DNA of 64,000 nucleotides from Rs1 sp029027825 (GTDB lineage Bacteria; Pseudomonadota; Gammaproteobacteria; Pseudomonadales; Balneatricaceae), in NCBI GenBank assembly GCA_029027825.1, contig CP093399.1, positions 3,906,001-3,970,000 on the forward strand. The letters are read 5' to 3'. Shown piece by piece: positions 32,584-41,903 of the stretch. The notes beneath the pieces were generated by a model. The model was not told the DNA's origin. It made no database searches and worked only from the letters and a program-made list of their open reading frames with translations. Both the position numbers and the translations under genes were made by a program. Position 1 is the first letter of the stretch; each line of letters starts with the position of its first letter.

Positions 32584-34329
32584 TTAAACCCGATCTTTCT
32601 CAGACTGTTCAAAACCTTGATTGTATAACTCTGCATACAAACCATTTTTAGCCAGTAACTGCTGGTGATTACCGCGCTCGACAATTTCACCATCTTCCAT
32701 CACTAAAATACAATCCGCATTTTTAATCGTCGACAAACGATGGGCGATGACCAAGGTAGTTCTATCTTGCATAACCCGCTCTAGGGCCTGTTGTATATAG
32801 CGCTCAGAATGGTTATCTAGTGCTGAAGTCGCTTCATCGAGGATTAAGATAGGTGCATCTTTGAGCACTGCTCGGGCGATCGCCAAACGCTGTCTCTGGC
32901 CCCCAGAGAGCATTAAACCTTTTTCGCCCAGCGGGGTATCTATTCCCCTATCTAGCTTGTCGACAAATTCAGTGGCATTGGCAATTGATAGCGCTGCCTG
33001 CACTTGCTCTGCGGTTTTACCCTCTAACCCACCGTAGGCAATATTACTTTTAATAGTGCCGGCAAACAACACCACTTGCTGATTGACTATCGCTATTTGC
33101 TCGCGCAAGTTTGCCAGCTGATACTCTTCGATGGGTACCCCATCCAGTAAAATACTGCCGCTGCTCAGCTCAAAGAATCGCGGTATCAAATTGGCTAATG
33201 TACTTTTTCCGCTACCTGATCGTCCGACTAAAGCGATTGTTTGACCGGCTTGCACTTTAAAATTAATGCCTTTCAATACACTGCTGTCAGTGTATTGAAA
33301 ATTGACATTTTTGAATTCTAATTCGCCTTTCACTCGTGCGACATTGTGCGTACCGGTATCTTTTTCTGGGGCGCTATCGATCACTGCAAATAAAGTTTTT
33401 GCCGCTGCGATGCCCTTTTGCAACGGCCCATTAATTTCTGTTAACGCTCGCAGTGGTTTAGCAATAAGCCCTGCGGTGATCAAAAATGCGACAAATTCAC
33501 TGGCGGGCATTGGCTGCATAAAATCGGGATATAATGCGACAAAAATTAGCAGCCCAAGCGCAGAGGACACTAGCATTTGTACCACTGGGGAGTTTAGTGC
33601 GGAGGTCACCGTCATTTTTAAAGACTGACGGCGAAAATCATCACTGGCCCGATTAAAGCGCTGCAACTCTGTTTCATAGCCACCGAAGGTTTTCACCACT
33701 TCATTACCTTGCAAGCTTTCTGAAGCGGCGTGGGTAATATCGGCAATCGAGCTCTGCATGTTTTTCGCCAACTTGCGAAAACGCTTTGAGGCAATGCCGA
33801 TCACTATGGCGATAAATGGGCTCGCGGCAAAAAACAACAGCGCTAGCTGCCAGTTTAAGTACAGCAGATAGCCGATTAAGCCTATAACGGTAGCGCCTTC
33901 TCTGACCAGCGTGCGCACCACGGAGGTACAGGCAGATGTCACTTGTTCGACGTTGTAGATCAAGATCGCCAGATAACTGCCTGAATCTTGTCGTAGATAC
34001 TCTTGTCTGGGCAAAAGTAAGATTGACGAAAATATTTGCTTACGTAACTCATAAACAATATTGAATGCCACGCGATCTAAACAATAAGTGCCAATAAAAC
34101 CACCTAAACCACGGGCAAACGTGATCGAGATCACCGCGATCGGCAAAAAGATATAAGCATTGGCCGATGGATTATCCATCTGCGAAACAATAGTTTCCAT
34201 CAACACTGCAAAACCCGTTTGGGTTAAAGCATATAAAATATAGCCAAAGATGCTGAGGATAAAAAAGCCGAGATACGGGACTAAATACTGCAGTAGTCGT
34301 TTGTAAATTTGCCAAGGTGTTAAATTCAA
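32584..34329 (-). CDS. msbA: Lipid A export ATP-binding/permease protein MsbA
   Basis: This 581-residue half-transporter flips lipid A-core across the inner membrane. It has an N-terminal six-helix domain (about 18-310) and an ABC domain with Walker A GRSGSGKST (near 370), signature LSGGQRQRLA (near 477), Walker B ILILDEATSALD (near 497) and the switch His in VIAHRLST (near 530). The size equals E. coli MsbA (582). It lies between hldE and a divergent lipid A acyltransferase gene. Confidence 0.93.
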   Translation of the reverse strand: MNLTPWQIYKRLLQYLVPYLGFFILSIFGYILYALTQTGFAVLMETIVSQMDNPSANAYIFLPIAVISITFARGLGGFIGTYCLDRVAFNIVYELRKQIFSSILLLPRQEYLRQDSGSYLAILIYNVEQVTSACTSVVRTLVREGATVIGLIGYLLYLNWQLALLFFAASPFIAIVIGIASKRFRKLAKNMQSSIADITHAASESLQGNEVVKTFGGYETELQRFNRASDDFRRQSLKMTVTSALNSPVVQMLVSSALGLLIFVALYPDFMQPMPASEFVAFLITAGLIAKPLRALTEINGPLQKGIAAAKTLFAVIDSAPEKDTGTHNVARVKGELEFKNVNFQYTDSSVLKGINFKVQAGQTIALVGRSGSGKSTLANLIPRFFELSSGSILLDGVPIEEYQLANLREQIAIVNQQVVLFAGTIKSNIAYGGLEGKTAEQVQAALSIANATEFVDKLDRGIDTPLGEKGLMLSGGQRQRLAIARAVLKDAPILILDEATSALDNHSERYIQQALERVMQDRTTLVIAHRLSTIKNADCILVMEDGEIVERGNHQQLLAKNGLYAELYNQGFEQSEKDRV

Positions 34330-34665
34330 ATCAGATCAACCTTTAAAAATAATGTGCAAAGTAGCGCGGTCATTTTTTGTAAATTTTAGTTCTTTTTGTA
34401 GAACAGACATCTAACAGACTTTGAGTTTCGCAAGCAGAGCCAAAGCAAGCATCCAAAATCATCTACCGCAATTTTCAGCACCTACATTCAGCCCTACATT
34501 CAGCCCTACATTCAGCGAGTGAGATAGACTGCTAATCACGTCGTGCAGCTATGTCTATATTTTCAACATCCAGAATATCCGCACGTCTTTTTGCGCTCAA
34601 TCGCTGAATCTAGGATAATAGACTTTATTGTAACTTAATTCTCTGACTGAAAGCTGTTAACCATT
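34330..34665. other. Divergent intergenic region between msbA and the acyltransferase gene, with 12-bp tandem repeats
   Basis: These 336 bases hold no gene. At 34481-34516 the unit CCTACATTCAGC occurs three times in exact tandem. The rest is AT-rich and presumably carries both promoters. The repeat could be a slippage site or a binding-site array; nothing decides between these. Confidence 0.6.
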
Positions 34666-35568
34666 GTGAATCAACCTAAAAAAACCAGATCTGCTCAAGC
34701 AATTTTGTTCTTAGTACGCACCTTAGCCAAGCTACCTTTCAAATGGGGGCTGTTGGTCGGTGCACAACTGGGTAATTTGCTGAGAATAGCGGCGGCTAAA
34801 AGACGTAGGGTCACTGAAGTGAATATCGCTTTATGCTTCCCTGAATTATCGGCCCTAGCGCAGCGCCAGCTGGTCAAAGATATATTTATTGCCAATGGCA
34901 TAGGCATTGTTGAAACTGCTTGGGCGCACTATGCCGACAGATCAATGTTTGATGACAAAATTGAAATTCGCGGCCAACATTTACTCAGTGAATCTCTTAA
35001 GAAGAACAGCGGCGTAGTGTTACTGGGAGCGAATTTTAGCACCTTGGACTTAGGGGGCTTATTGTTTTCATACACTAACGCCCCTTTAAATACGCTGTAT
35101 CGCAAACACAACGATCCGCTGCTGGATAAAGCCATTATTGAAGGCCGCGCAAGATACAGTGAACCTATCGATCGTAAAAATATACGTTTAGTGATTCGTA
35201 AATTAAAACAAAACCAATGTATTTGGTTTGCCCCCGATCAAGACTTGAACGCCAAGGGCTGCGTATTCGTTGACTTCTTCGGCCAAACCGCTTCCACCGT
35301 TACCGCAGCTTCAAATTTTGTGCGCTTTAACCAATCGCCATTGCTGATGCTCGCCCACTATAGAAAGCCCGACAACAGTGGCTATATATTGGAGTTTAGC
35401 GAGGTGGAAGACTGCGATTCGAACGACAAGCAAGCTTATGCGCAAGTCGTCAACAACGCTATAGAGAAGGCGATACGCCAGCATCCGGAGCAGTATATGT
35501 GGATGCACAAGCGCTTTAAAAACCAGCCCAACGGCAAAAACAAACTCTATCAAGCAGCCCAGTGTTAA
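34666..35568 (+). CDS. LpxL/HtrB-family lipid A acyltransferase with Asn in place of the catalytic His
   Basis: At 300 residues it has the LpxL/LpxM fold with an N-terminal membrane segment and conserved blocks: YRKHNDPLLDK (about 145-155), LKQNQCIWFAPDQDLN (about 180-195) and GCVFVDFFGQTAS. The family uses an HX4(D/E) dyad, in E. coli LpxL within GVHFLTLELG. Here the same block reads GANFSTLDLG, so the His is Asn123 and Asp128 remains. A single CAT-to-AAT change would explain it. Activity as a lauroyl or myristoyl transferase is therefore doubtful. Divergent from msbA, upstream of the convergent waaL. The frame is otherwise intact. Confidence 0.82.
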   Translation: MNQPKKTRSAQAILFLVRTLAKLPFKWGLLVGAQLGNLLRIAAAKRRRVTEVNIALCFPELSALAQRQLVKDIFIANGIGIVETAWAHYADRSMFDDKIEIRGQHLLSESLKKNSGVVLLGANFSTLDLGGLLFSYTNAPLNTLYRKHNDPLLDKAIIEGRARYSEPIDRKNIRLVIRKLKQNQCIWFAPDQDLNAKGCVFVDFFGQTASTVTAASNFVRFNQSPLLMLAHYRKPDNSGYILEFSEVEDCDSNDKQAYAQVVNNAIEKAIRQHPEQYMWMHKRFKNQPNGKNKLYQAAQC

Positions 35569-35635
35569 CTTAGTCCAGCTCATTAACTTCTAAACAAGCC
35601 ACACCTTCCATCTACCCACCACTGACCTTAGTGAC

Positions 35636-36922
35636 TTATTCAGAGGCTCCTTTGGGATCCTCTGAGGTGGCTGGCTGTGATCGGCCAGATAGCACCAGTG
35701 ACACCAATATAATTAACATACCGGTGTACATGATCATGCCACTGTTATGTGCGAACAATACCTGGGTCAAATTTGCACAGATAAAAAACAAACCAAAGAT
35801 TAACAGACACAATGATTGAGGCCTTGAGCCGCGATGCGTGCCAGTCATTTCTTTATGTCCGAGCCAAATAGGATAAAACATCAGCGCTAATAAAATCAAC
35901 AGCCCGACACCGCCCCTTCGCACTGCCGCATAAAAGTACGCATTGTGGGAGTGACCGTACGTTAGTACTGACTTATCTATTTCTCCACGGTTGATCATGC
36001 GCTCTTTTTCCGCTAAATACTGAGTGACGCCCACCCCAAAAACTGGGTTTTCAAGAGTAATTAACGCGGCAACTTTCCAGAGTTCAAACCTAATCCCGGG
36101 TGAGGTAGAGGCATTGCCGTCCACAAAGTAACTTTCGACATTCACCGCCGCAGCTTTAAACCGCGAGAAGGCACCGGTTTGCGGTAGCTCGTAGCCTGCC
36201 ACTAGTATAAACACACTAAACAGCAGCAAAGTTTTGCCAAGATGTCGTCTAAGATATTGATGATTATAAGCCATAACAATCAGTATCAGCAGGGGTAGGA
36301 AGACCAGCCCGCCTCGGGTTAAAGTAAAAATAGAGGCGATTATTCCAGAGATCCCCAATAAAATCAGCACACTGCCAAACAGCAGTCCTCGACGTTGCAT
36401 TCTAAACGCAATCGGCGACAGCAATATTGCCGACAAACCGATAATCAAGGCAATATTACCCAATTGAATCGCATTGATATTGGTGCCTACTCGACCCACG
36501 CCGAGGTAATATTTTTCATAGATACTCAACACGAATAAACCTAAAGCACCGGCACCAAAGCCAAACACCGTCACCAATCGGTGAATTTTTACGCCATTTA
36601 ATAAAAATATTAACGGGATAAACAGTAAGATTTTACTTTGTGGGTCCAATCTTCGCAGCGCCACATCGTAAATAATCACTTCTAAAATAACTGACAGCAG
36701 ATACAGCAAGAGTAGAAAAACCAATGCTTTTTCTACTTTAGACAGCTGAATCTGCCGCCGAATCTGAGCATTAAATAAAAACCCATAACTGGATATAATC
36801 ACCGCGCCACTAATCGCATAACTGCCTTGAAAGGCCACCGATAAAGCCAAAAACAAAAACACAGTAAAACTGACGTAATACTCTGCAAATTTCTCAACTT
36901 TAGATTTTTTTAACCCAATCAT
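35636..36922 (-). CDS. waaL: O-antigen ligase family membrane protein
   Basis: This 428-residue protein has about eleven to twelve predicted membrane helices and a large periplasmic loop (about 245-330) with the Wzy/WaaL-type segment GNASTSPGIRFELWKVA and GVGVTQYL, then SHNAYFYAAVRRG, whose His is typical of the ligase active loop. It would join O-antigen or another polymer to the lipid A core in the periplasm. Its start lies 3 bases after the waaC stop. The assignment as WaaL rather than a Wzy polymerase rests on the waaC-waaF context. Confidence 0.8.
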   Translation of the reverse strand: MIGLKKSKVEKFAEYYVSFTVFLFLALSVAFQGSYAISGAVIISSYGFLFNAQIRRQIQLSKVEKALVFLLLLYLLSVILEVIIYDVALRRLDPQSKILLFIPLIFLLNGVKIHRLVTVFGFGAGALGLFVLSIYEKYYLGVGRVGTNINAIQLGNIALIIGLSAILLSPIAFRMQRRGLLFGSVLILLGISGIIASIFTLTRGGLVFLPLLILIVMAYNHQYLRRHLGKTLLLFSVFILVAGYELPQTGAFSRFKAAAVNVESYFVDGNASTSPGIRFELWKVAALITLENPVFGVGVTQYLAEKERMINRGEIDKSVLTYGHSHNAYFYAAVRRGGVGLLILLALMFYPIWLGHKEMTGTHRGSRPQSLCLLIFGLFFICANLTQVLFAHNSGMIMYTGMLIILVSLVLSGRSQPATSEDPKGASE

Positions 36923-36925
36923 AAT

Positions 36926-37921
36926 TTAATCATCAACATCACAAACTATTTGAAATTCACGCCAGACGATCTCCGGCGTTAAAGATTGAAAGACTGCAGG
37001 GTCAACCGCAACATTATTTGCCGCAAAATTGGCGGCGAGTAAGGTTACTTGGCGCTGCCCGTAACCGCCAACCAAGCCTGGATCTGTCGGCCCGAACAAA
37101 GTGACATTCGGCTTAGCCAGCGCCGCGGTCAAATGCGACAATCCAGTGTCGACCGAAATGCAGCCCGCGGCATTCGCGATAACTTGTGCCACTTCACATA
37201 AACTCAACTTTGGTAACACTTGCACTTGATTGTTCGCCGCGGCAAATCGCTGTGCCCTATTTCTCTCGACATCATTACCCCAAGGCAGTTTAATTTCCCA
37301 ACCTTGCGCTGTCGCTAACGCGATCAGCTGCTGCCAATACACTTCCGGGTAGTGCTTGTCTGCACGAGTAGTACCATGGTTAAACACTAGATAGCCGCGC
37401 TGCGCACTTTTAGTAAAGTGATCGGCAATCGAAAATTCTCCGCTGGTGCTCGGCACTGAATAATTTAGTGCTTTAGCGAACAGTTGCCGAGTTCTCTCAA
37501 CTGCGTGTTGCTCTTTATCAACCGCAATCGCGCTCGTATAAAACCGACTGGCGAAAGGCTCTTTGGCGCTGTGTTTATCAAAACCAAAACTCGGCCCATG
37601 TGCATTTCGCACCACCAGACACGCGCTCTTGATAAGACCTTGGGCATCAATGACCGCATCGTACTCTCGCGCTTGCAAGCACTGTTTGAATTTCTGCCAC
37701 TCGCCGGAGCGCCACGTTTTGAAGAGCGACTTACGCCAGCGTCTAATGGCGACCGGAATCACTTTATCGACCGCGCTGTGCCATTGCGGAATTTCTTTGA
37801 ATGCCTCTTCTACAACCCAGTCGAAGCGGATACCTGCGATAGCATTGGTGGCATCGGTAAGGGCCGGTAATGTGTGAATAATATCGCCCATCGAAGAAGT
37901 TTTAACGATTAACACTCTCAC
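36926..37921 (-). CDS. waaC: LPS heptosyltransferase I
   Basis: This 331-residue GT9 enzyme adds the first heptose to Kdo. It has VKTSSMGDIIHTLPAL (about 5-20), AQGLIKSA near 93, FNHGTTRADKHYP near 180, and SVDTGLSHLTAALAKPNVTLFGPTDP (split over about 257-282), all WaaC/WaaF-type. The SSMGD opening is characteristic of WaaC. It overlaps the waaF stop by four bases and runs into waaL, giving a compact waaF-waaC-waaL set. Confidence 0.92.
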   Translation of the reverse strand: MRVLIVKTSSMGDIIHTLPALTDATNAIAGIRFDWVVEEAFKEIPQWHSAVDKVIPVAIRRWRKSLFKTWRSGEWQKFKQCLQAREYDAVIDAQGLIKSACLVVRNAHGPSFGFDKHSAKEPFASRFYTSAIAVDKEQHAVERTRQLFAKALNYSVPSTSGEFSIADHFTKSAQRGYLVFNHGTTRADKHYPEVYWQQLIALATAQGWEIKLPWGNDVERNRAQRFAAANNQVQVLPKLSLCEVAQVIANAAGCISVDTGLSHLTAALAKPNVTLFGPTDPGLVGGYGQRQVTLLAANFAANNVAVDPAVFQSLTPEIVWREFQIVCDVDD

Positions 37922-38949
37922 ACAGTCACCATCGATTGCAGTCGCTCAAAGACTAATTCCGGCTGAATATCAATCATACTCTGATGATAGCCCTGCTCAG
38001 CGTTGCCTTTTCTCAACTTAATGTAACCTTCGATTAGACGAATCACCTGGGCATTATCACTTAATGGAGGAGTAAAATCCGGACTGGTAGGCCCGTAGAG
38101 CGCAATCATCGGCGTATTGACGGCCGCACCGATATGCATCAGACCATAATCGTTTGAAATGATCGCCGAGCAATTGGCTAGAATGTCTACCGCTTCAGTC
38201 AAAGTGGTCTGACCTGAAACATCGACAAAGCTGCGCAACTGATCCGCACTCAATAAGTCTTTAATCTGCTGGATTGCCGCCGTGTCTTTTGCCGAGCCTA
38301 AACAAACAATTTGTCGACCGCTGTCAATCAACTGCACCGCCAGTGTAGCGAAGTGAAAATGTGGCCAGCGCTTAGCGGGTCCAAACTCAGCCCCCGGGCA
38401 AAATGCGACCAACTGTCGATCCTCATTTGCTAGCGAAAAGCGTTTAAAGACCGCCGCTTGCTGCTCTTGATCGACGTCTAAGACAGGAGTGATTATCGGT
38501 TTTAAATCTGCCGCGGAGCATGGTGCATCCTCAGCTAGCGCAATATATCGCTGCACCATTAATGGAAATGCCTCAGTGTCCAAATTGCGCATATCATTCA
38601 CTAAGCCGTAGCGCATCTCGCCACGCCAACCAGTGCGCTTGGGGATCTTTGCCATCCAGGGCACTAGTGCTGATTTTAAAGAATTAGGTAACACAATGCT
38701 CTGCTGGTATTGCCTAGCAACCAGACTATTGGCTAACTGCTTCCTAACGTTCCACTGGAGAGCGCCGTGCCCAACAGGCATCGCGATGGCTTGCGTTACT
38801 TGCGGCATTCGCGCCAGGATTGACCGACACCAATTTGGAGCCAACACATCAATCTCCGCCTCAGGATGGTCGGCCTTTAAGCGCATTAACAGCGACTGGC
38901 TCATCACCATATCCCCAACCCACGAAGGCCCAACTACCAATATTTTCAA
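37918..38949 (-). CDS. waaF: LPS heptosyltransferase II
   Basis: This GT9 enzyme of about 343 residues adds the second heptose. It has VVGPSWVGDMVMSQSL (about 5-20), LPNSLKSALVPWMAKIPKR near 88 and NDYGLMHIGAAVNTPMIALYG near 258 (longer motif split). GGGGAG lies six bases before the TTG at 38949; a TTG at 38970 would add seven residues without a suitable site. It overlaps waaC by four bases. ilvE lies divergent, as in Pseudomonas. Confidence 0.92.
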   Translation of the reverse strand: MKILVVGPSWVGDMVMSQSLLMRLKADHPEAEIDVLAPNWCRSILARMPQVTQAIAMPVGHGALQWNVRKQLANSLVARQYQQSIVLPNSLKSALVPWMAKIPKRTGWRGEMRYGLVNDMRNLDTEAFPLMVQRYIALAEDAPCSAADLKPIITPVLDVDQEQQAAVFKRFSLANEDRQLVAFCPGAEFGPAKRWPHFHFATLAVQLIDSGRQIVCLGSAKDTAAIQQIKDLLSADQLRSFVDVSGQTTLTEAVDILANCSAIISNDYGLMHIGAAVNTPMIALYGPTSPDFTPPLSDNAQVIRLIEGYIKLRKGNAEQGYHQSMIDIQPELVFERLQSMVTV

Positions 38950-39288
38950 TTTTGCTCCCCCATCGATCAAATTTTTAGGTGAAATAGCGGCATATCATAC
39001 TAAAAATGCGGCCCTACCCCTAGTTTATTCTTAAAATCCCTATATTTATCGAGCTAGCCAATTCCTTTTTCGCTCAGTGGTGATTACAATCTAGCTGCAG
39101 AAGCTAATCTGGTACAAATTATTCTAGATTCAGCACTGATATTATTAAACTCTGCTGTAAAAACATAAATTAAACTAGTTTTTATCGATCGATACAGCCC
39201 GCTTTAAATCATTTGAGACAAGTGCGCTAGCAATTTATTGACCGATAGCAACTACCCATACTTACAATAAAATATTTTGAGGTTACAG
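38950..39288. other. Divergent intergenic region between waaF and ilvE
   Basis: About 340 AT-rich bases without a gene. Promoters for both sides are expected. I saw no leader peptide or attenuator-like pair of hairpins before ilvE. Confidence 0.4.
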
Positions 39289-40284
39289 ATGGCTGCGTTC
39301 GGAACAGTTTTCATGCCGCAGATGGCAATTTCTCGTTTTGATGGTACACAATGGAGCCCATCTGAGATGGTCCCTAGCGACAGTATTCAATTGCACCCCG
39401 GTGCACACGTACTGCACTACTCCAGTACTTGTTTTGAAGGACTAAAAGCGTTTAGACAGCCCGATGGCAGTCTCAAGTTGTTCCGCATGGATAAAAACTT
39501 AGATCGCTTCGCTCAAAGCAGCAAGTTGCTCTCTCTGCCAGCTATCGATAAGCAAGCAACTGCTAAAATGATTACCGATTCAGTTGCCCTATATGCTGAC
39601 CAAGTACCTGCTCCTCCTGGATCTATGTACATTCGACCAACACATTTTGGTATCGATCCAGCGATTGGCAAAGCGGCATTACCTTCGCTCACTTCCCTAC
39701 AGTACATTTTGCTGTCACCGGTCGGTGAGTATTTCAAAAGTGATGCGGGCGGACTACGTTTACTGTTAGACGAAACAGGTATGCGCTGCGCCCCTCACAA
39801 CGGCATGATTAAAAGTGGTGGCAACTACGCCAGCGCCCTGCGCCCAATTATGTTAGCCCGAGATAAGTATCAAGCGGACCAAGTGCTGTTTTGCCCAGGT
39901 GGCTTTGCGCAGGAGACCGGTGCTGCCAACTTCCTGTTAATTGATGACGGTGAAATCATCACTAAGGCACTAGATGAAAGCTTCTTACACGGAGTTACTC
40001 GCGATTCAATTTTAACCTTAGCCCGCGATATGGGGATGACGGTCAGCGAGCGAGAAATTTCTGTTGAAGAGTTAATCGAGCGCTCTAAAAAGCCTGGTTG
40101 CGAAGCTGCTTTATCGGGAACCGCTGCGGTACTGGCTCCAGTAGGTACTTTTATTCACAACAACACTGAATATAATTTAGGTGACTCTAAAGAGGGTCCA
40201 GTGACTAAAAAGCTACGTCAGGCAATGAATGATATTCAATGGGGCCTTGCTGAAGATAAGCACAACTGGCTAGTTGATATCTAA
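39289..40284 (+). CDS. ilvE: Branched-chain amino-acid aminotransferase
   Basis: This 331-residue PLP fold-type IV enzyme interconverts branched-chain amino acids and their 2-oxo acids. It has HVLHYSSTCFEGLKAF (about 44-59), YIRPTHFG near 119, the PLP lysine in GMIKSGGNYASAL (about 169-181) and the ETGAANFLLI block near 208. ATG 39289 has GAGG six bases upstream. It is divergent from waaF and followed by a hairpin terminator. Confidence 0.93.
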   Translation: MAAFGTVFMPQMAISRFDGTQWSPSEMVPSDSIQLHPGAHVLHYSSTCFEGLKAFRQPDGSLKLFRMDKNLDRFAQSSKLLSLPAIDKQATAKMITDSVALYADQVPAPPGSMYIRPTHFGIDPAIGKAALPSLTSLQYILLSPVGEYFKSDAGGLRLLLDETGMRCAPHNGMIKSGGNYASALRPIMLARDKYQADQVLFCPGGFAQETGAANFLLIDDGEIITKALDESFLHGVTRDSILTLARDMGMTVSEREISVEELIERSKKPGCEAALSGTAAVLAPVGTFIHNNTEYNLGDSKEGPVTKKLRQAMNDIQWGLAEDKHNWLVDI

Positions 40285-40317
40285 GTCCTGAATCAGTAAA
40301 TTCACTGCACCACACCC

Positions 40318-40357
40318 ATCCGCTTTCATCGCTCAGTGAAGTGACGAAAGCGGATTT
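40318..40357 (+). terminator. Terminator-like hairpin after ilvE
   Basis: ATCCGCTTTC (40318-40327) pairs with GAAAGCGGAT (40346-40355), and the inner bases extend the stem past one A-C mismatch. A short TTT follows. It lies 34 bases after the ilvE stop. A partial GAATCAGTAAATTCACTG repeat-like stretch precedes it. Confidence 0.7.
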
Positions 40358-40418
40358 CAGACTCAGTTTCACCGCATGTTCTAGATATTTCTCATGGTTG
40401 AATATGATTTCTGCTATG

Positions 40419-40925
40419 ATGCGCACTTTTAAAATTCGGTACATCACTTTGTTACTCCCCCAAAGACTCCCTACTTTTTTAGCCACGAGCTCCGCTATAT
40501 TTATGTTGCTAGCAATGGTTTTTTCAACGTTGGCTGTCGCCCAAACCAAAAACGGTATCGACTTAGAGGCGGTAATGAAACAGATGCGCTTTGAATACAG
40601 TCAGGCGATGAAAACCGACTCCGCACTTAAATTTAACCAACACATCCGCGAATTCTAGCTGCAATTAAAAATAGCTCAACAGTTTCCGCACTCGATAGAG
40701 CGACAAAAAAAAGCGCTGGAAGGTCTCGATAAAGTAACTCTTGCTGTAGAGAAAGTCGAACTACCGGTATCTAGCGAAAATTTAGCTCAGGCAAAACTGG
40801 ATTTACATATCATTGATGATTTGAGAAGACAGTACCACGATAAAAAAGTCAGTTTGTGGCAAAGATTTTACGAAATGTTTTTTGGGGTGGACGAAAGCAA
40901 CCAAGAGCTAATATTACTGCCGTAA
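40419..40925 (+). pseudogene. Cytochrome b562-like gene interrupted by an in-frame TAG at 40656
   Basis: An exported protein starts near ATG 40419 with a signal peptide (LATSSAIFMLLAMVFSTLAVA) and continues LEAVMKQMRFEYSQAMK, with a Met like the heme ligand of cytochrome b562. TAG at 40656-40658 stops it after FNQHIREF. The same frame stays open for 88 more codons to TAA 40923-40925, with ALEGLDKV and DDLRRQYHDKK, which match the second half and the last helix (His ligand region) of the b562 family. So one stop splits an otherwise whole gene of about 168 codons. The bases after the stop (TAGCTGCA) equal those after the cofG stop. The family assignment is from motif pattern. Confidence 0.7.
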
Positions 40926-41012
40926 CAGCCTGTTGTACTCAAGATACTTTACAGACAGGCGCTTTTTACAAACCTAATACACCAAATTTTTAAAAAACCA
41001 CAGTGTCTGCCA

Positions 41013-41894
41013 TTAATTCGCAATGGCCATACCAGCAATTTTATGCCAATAACCATTGCATTGTTGGCTGCCATCGAGCGGATAGTGCTTTGGATGACTA
41101 AGTTGGTTTTTAAATTGCTCAATCATCCTTAATGACTCCAGTGATTCGGGGCTAATGCGCATGATGTCAACGCCAGCATCGCTGAGCTCTTGCACTTCAT
41201 TGATTAAGTTATAACAATAGCCCGACATGGTTTGAATGCCGTTAAGGATAAACACTTGCTGACCTTCCCGTGAATTCATTTTCATGCCATTGGGATAATT
41301 GATACAGCAATAACGGCAGTCATCTTTGGGCCGATTTTCGGCGCGGGCGGTAAAACAGCGGGCGGAATAAGCGAGCGGAATTTGGCCATAGCTAAATACT
41401 TCCACTTCAAACTGATCGCGAATACCGGCAAGTTCGGCTTCAGCCAATAAGGTTTTTAACCAGTCTCCAGATAGCTCAACGGGCATAACCCAGCGGATCA
41501 TCCCTTGTTTTAATAACACTTTTAAGGTTGCGATGTTATAGCAATTTATCGCTGGACCAATCACAAATTTGACGTTGATGTTTTGGGCCAATTGCACCGC
41601 GGCTAAATCGTTGGCTTCGATTAATATTTGACCTTGCTTAATCAGTTGGCGCATGGTCATCAATTCGGCGGCAGATTCCAGTAGCGCCATGGTTGATAAC
41701 ACCACTTGTTGACCTGAATGTTGAATTTTTTGGGCTAAAGCTATCCAATCTTTAGCTTTAAGTTCACGTCGCTTAGAGCATACCGTTTCACCTAAATAAA
41801 TAATATCAGCAGTGGATGCCATCGCCTGCTGATAAAAGTCCTCAACGGTTTGTTTAGGCCAAAAATAGAGGATCGGTCCGAGCGAAAATTTCAT
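41013..41894 (-). CDS. ubiV: UbiV, U32-family subunit for oxygen-independent ubiquinone hydroxylation
   Basis: This 293-residue protein is of the peptidase U32 family. The 4Fe-4S ligands are visible in the block ARCFTARAENRPKDDCRYCC (about 175-195) plus an upstream Cys in GETVCSKRR (about 40). UbiV and UbiU form a complex that hydroxylates ubiquinone precursors without oxygen, using prephenate as I recall. It lies 9 bases after the ubiU frame on the same strand. Because ubiU is interrupted, the complex may not form. Confidence 0.9.
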   Translation of the reverse strand: MKFSLGPILYFWPKQTVEDFYQQAMASTADIIYLGETVCSKRRELKAKDWIALAQKIQHSGQQVVLSTMALLESAAELMTMRQLIKQGQILIEANDLAAVQLAQNINVKFVIGPAINCYNIATLKVLLKQGMIRWVMPVELSGDWLKTLLAEAELAGIRDQFEVEVFSYGQIPLAYSARCFTARAENRPKDDCRYCCINYPNGMKMNSREGQQVFILNGIQTMSGYCYNLINEVQELSDAGVDIMRISPESLESLRMIEQFKNQLSHPKHYPLDGSQQCNGYWHKIAGMAIAN

Positions 41895-41903
41895 TATTTA
41901 CTC

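Noticed and set aside
34481..34516. Three 12-bp tandem repeats considered as a CRISPR fragment
   Set aside because: Units are contiguous with no spacers and are too short. They are a simple tandem repeat.
8477..40658. Genome-wide reassignment of TAG as a sense codon
   Set aside because: Several intact genes in the window end normally at TAG (for example cofG itself at 9515, and the higB remnant), so a global change is not supported.
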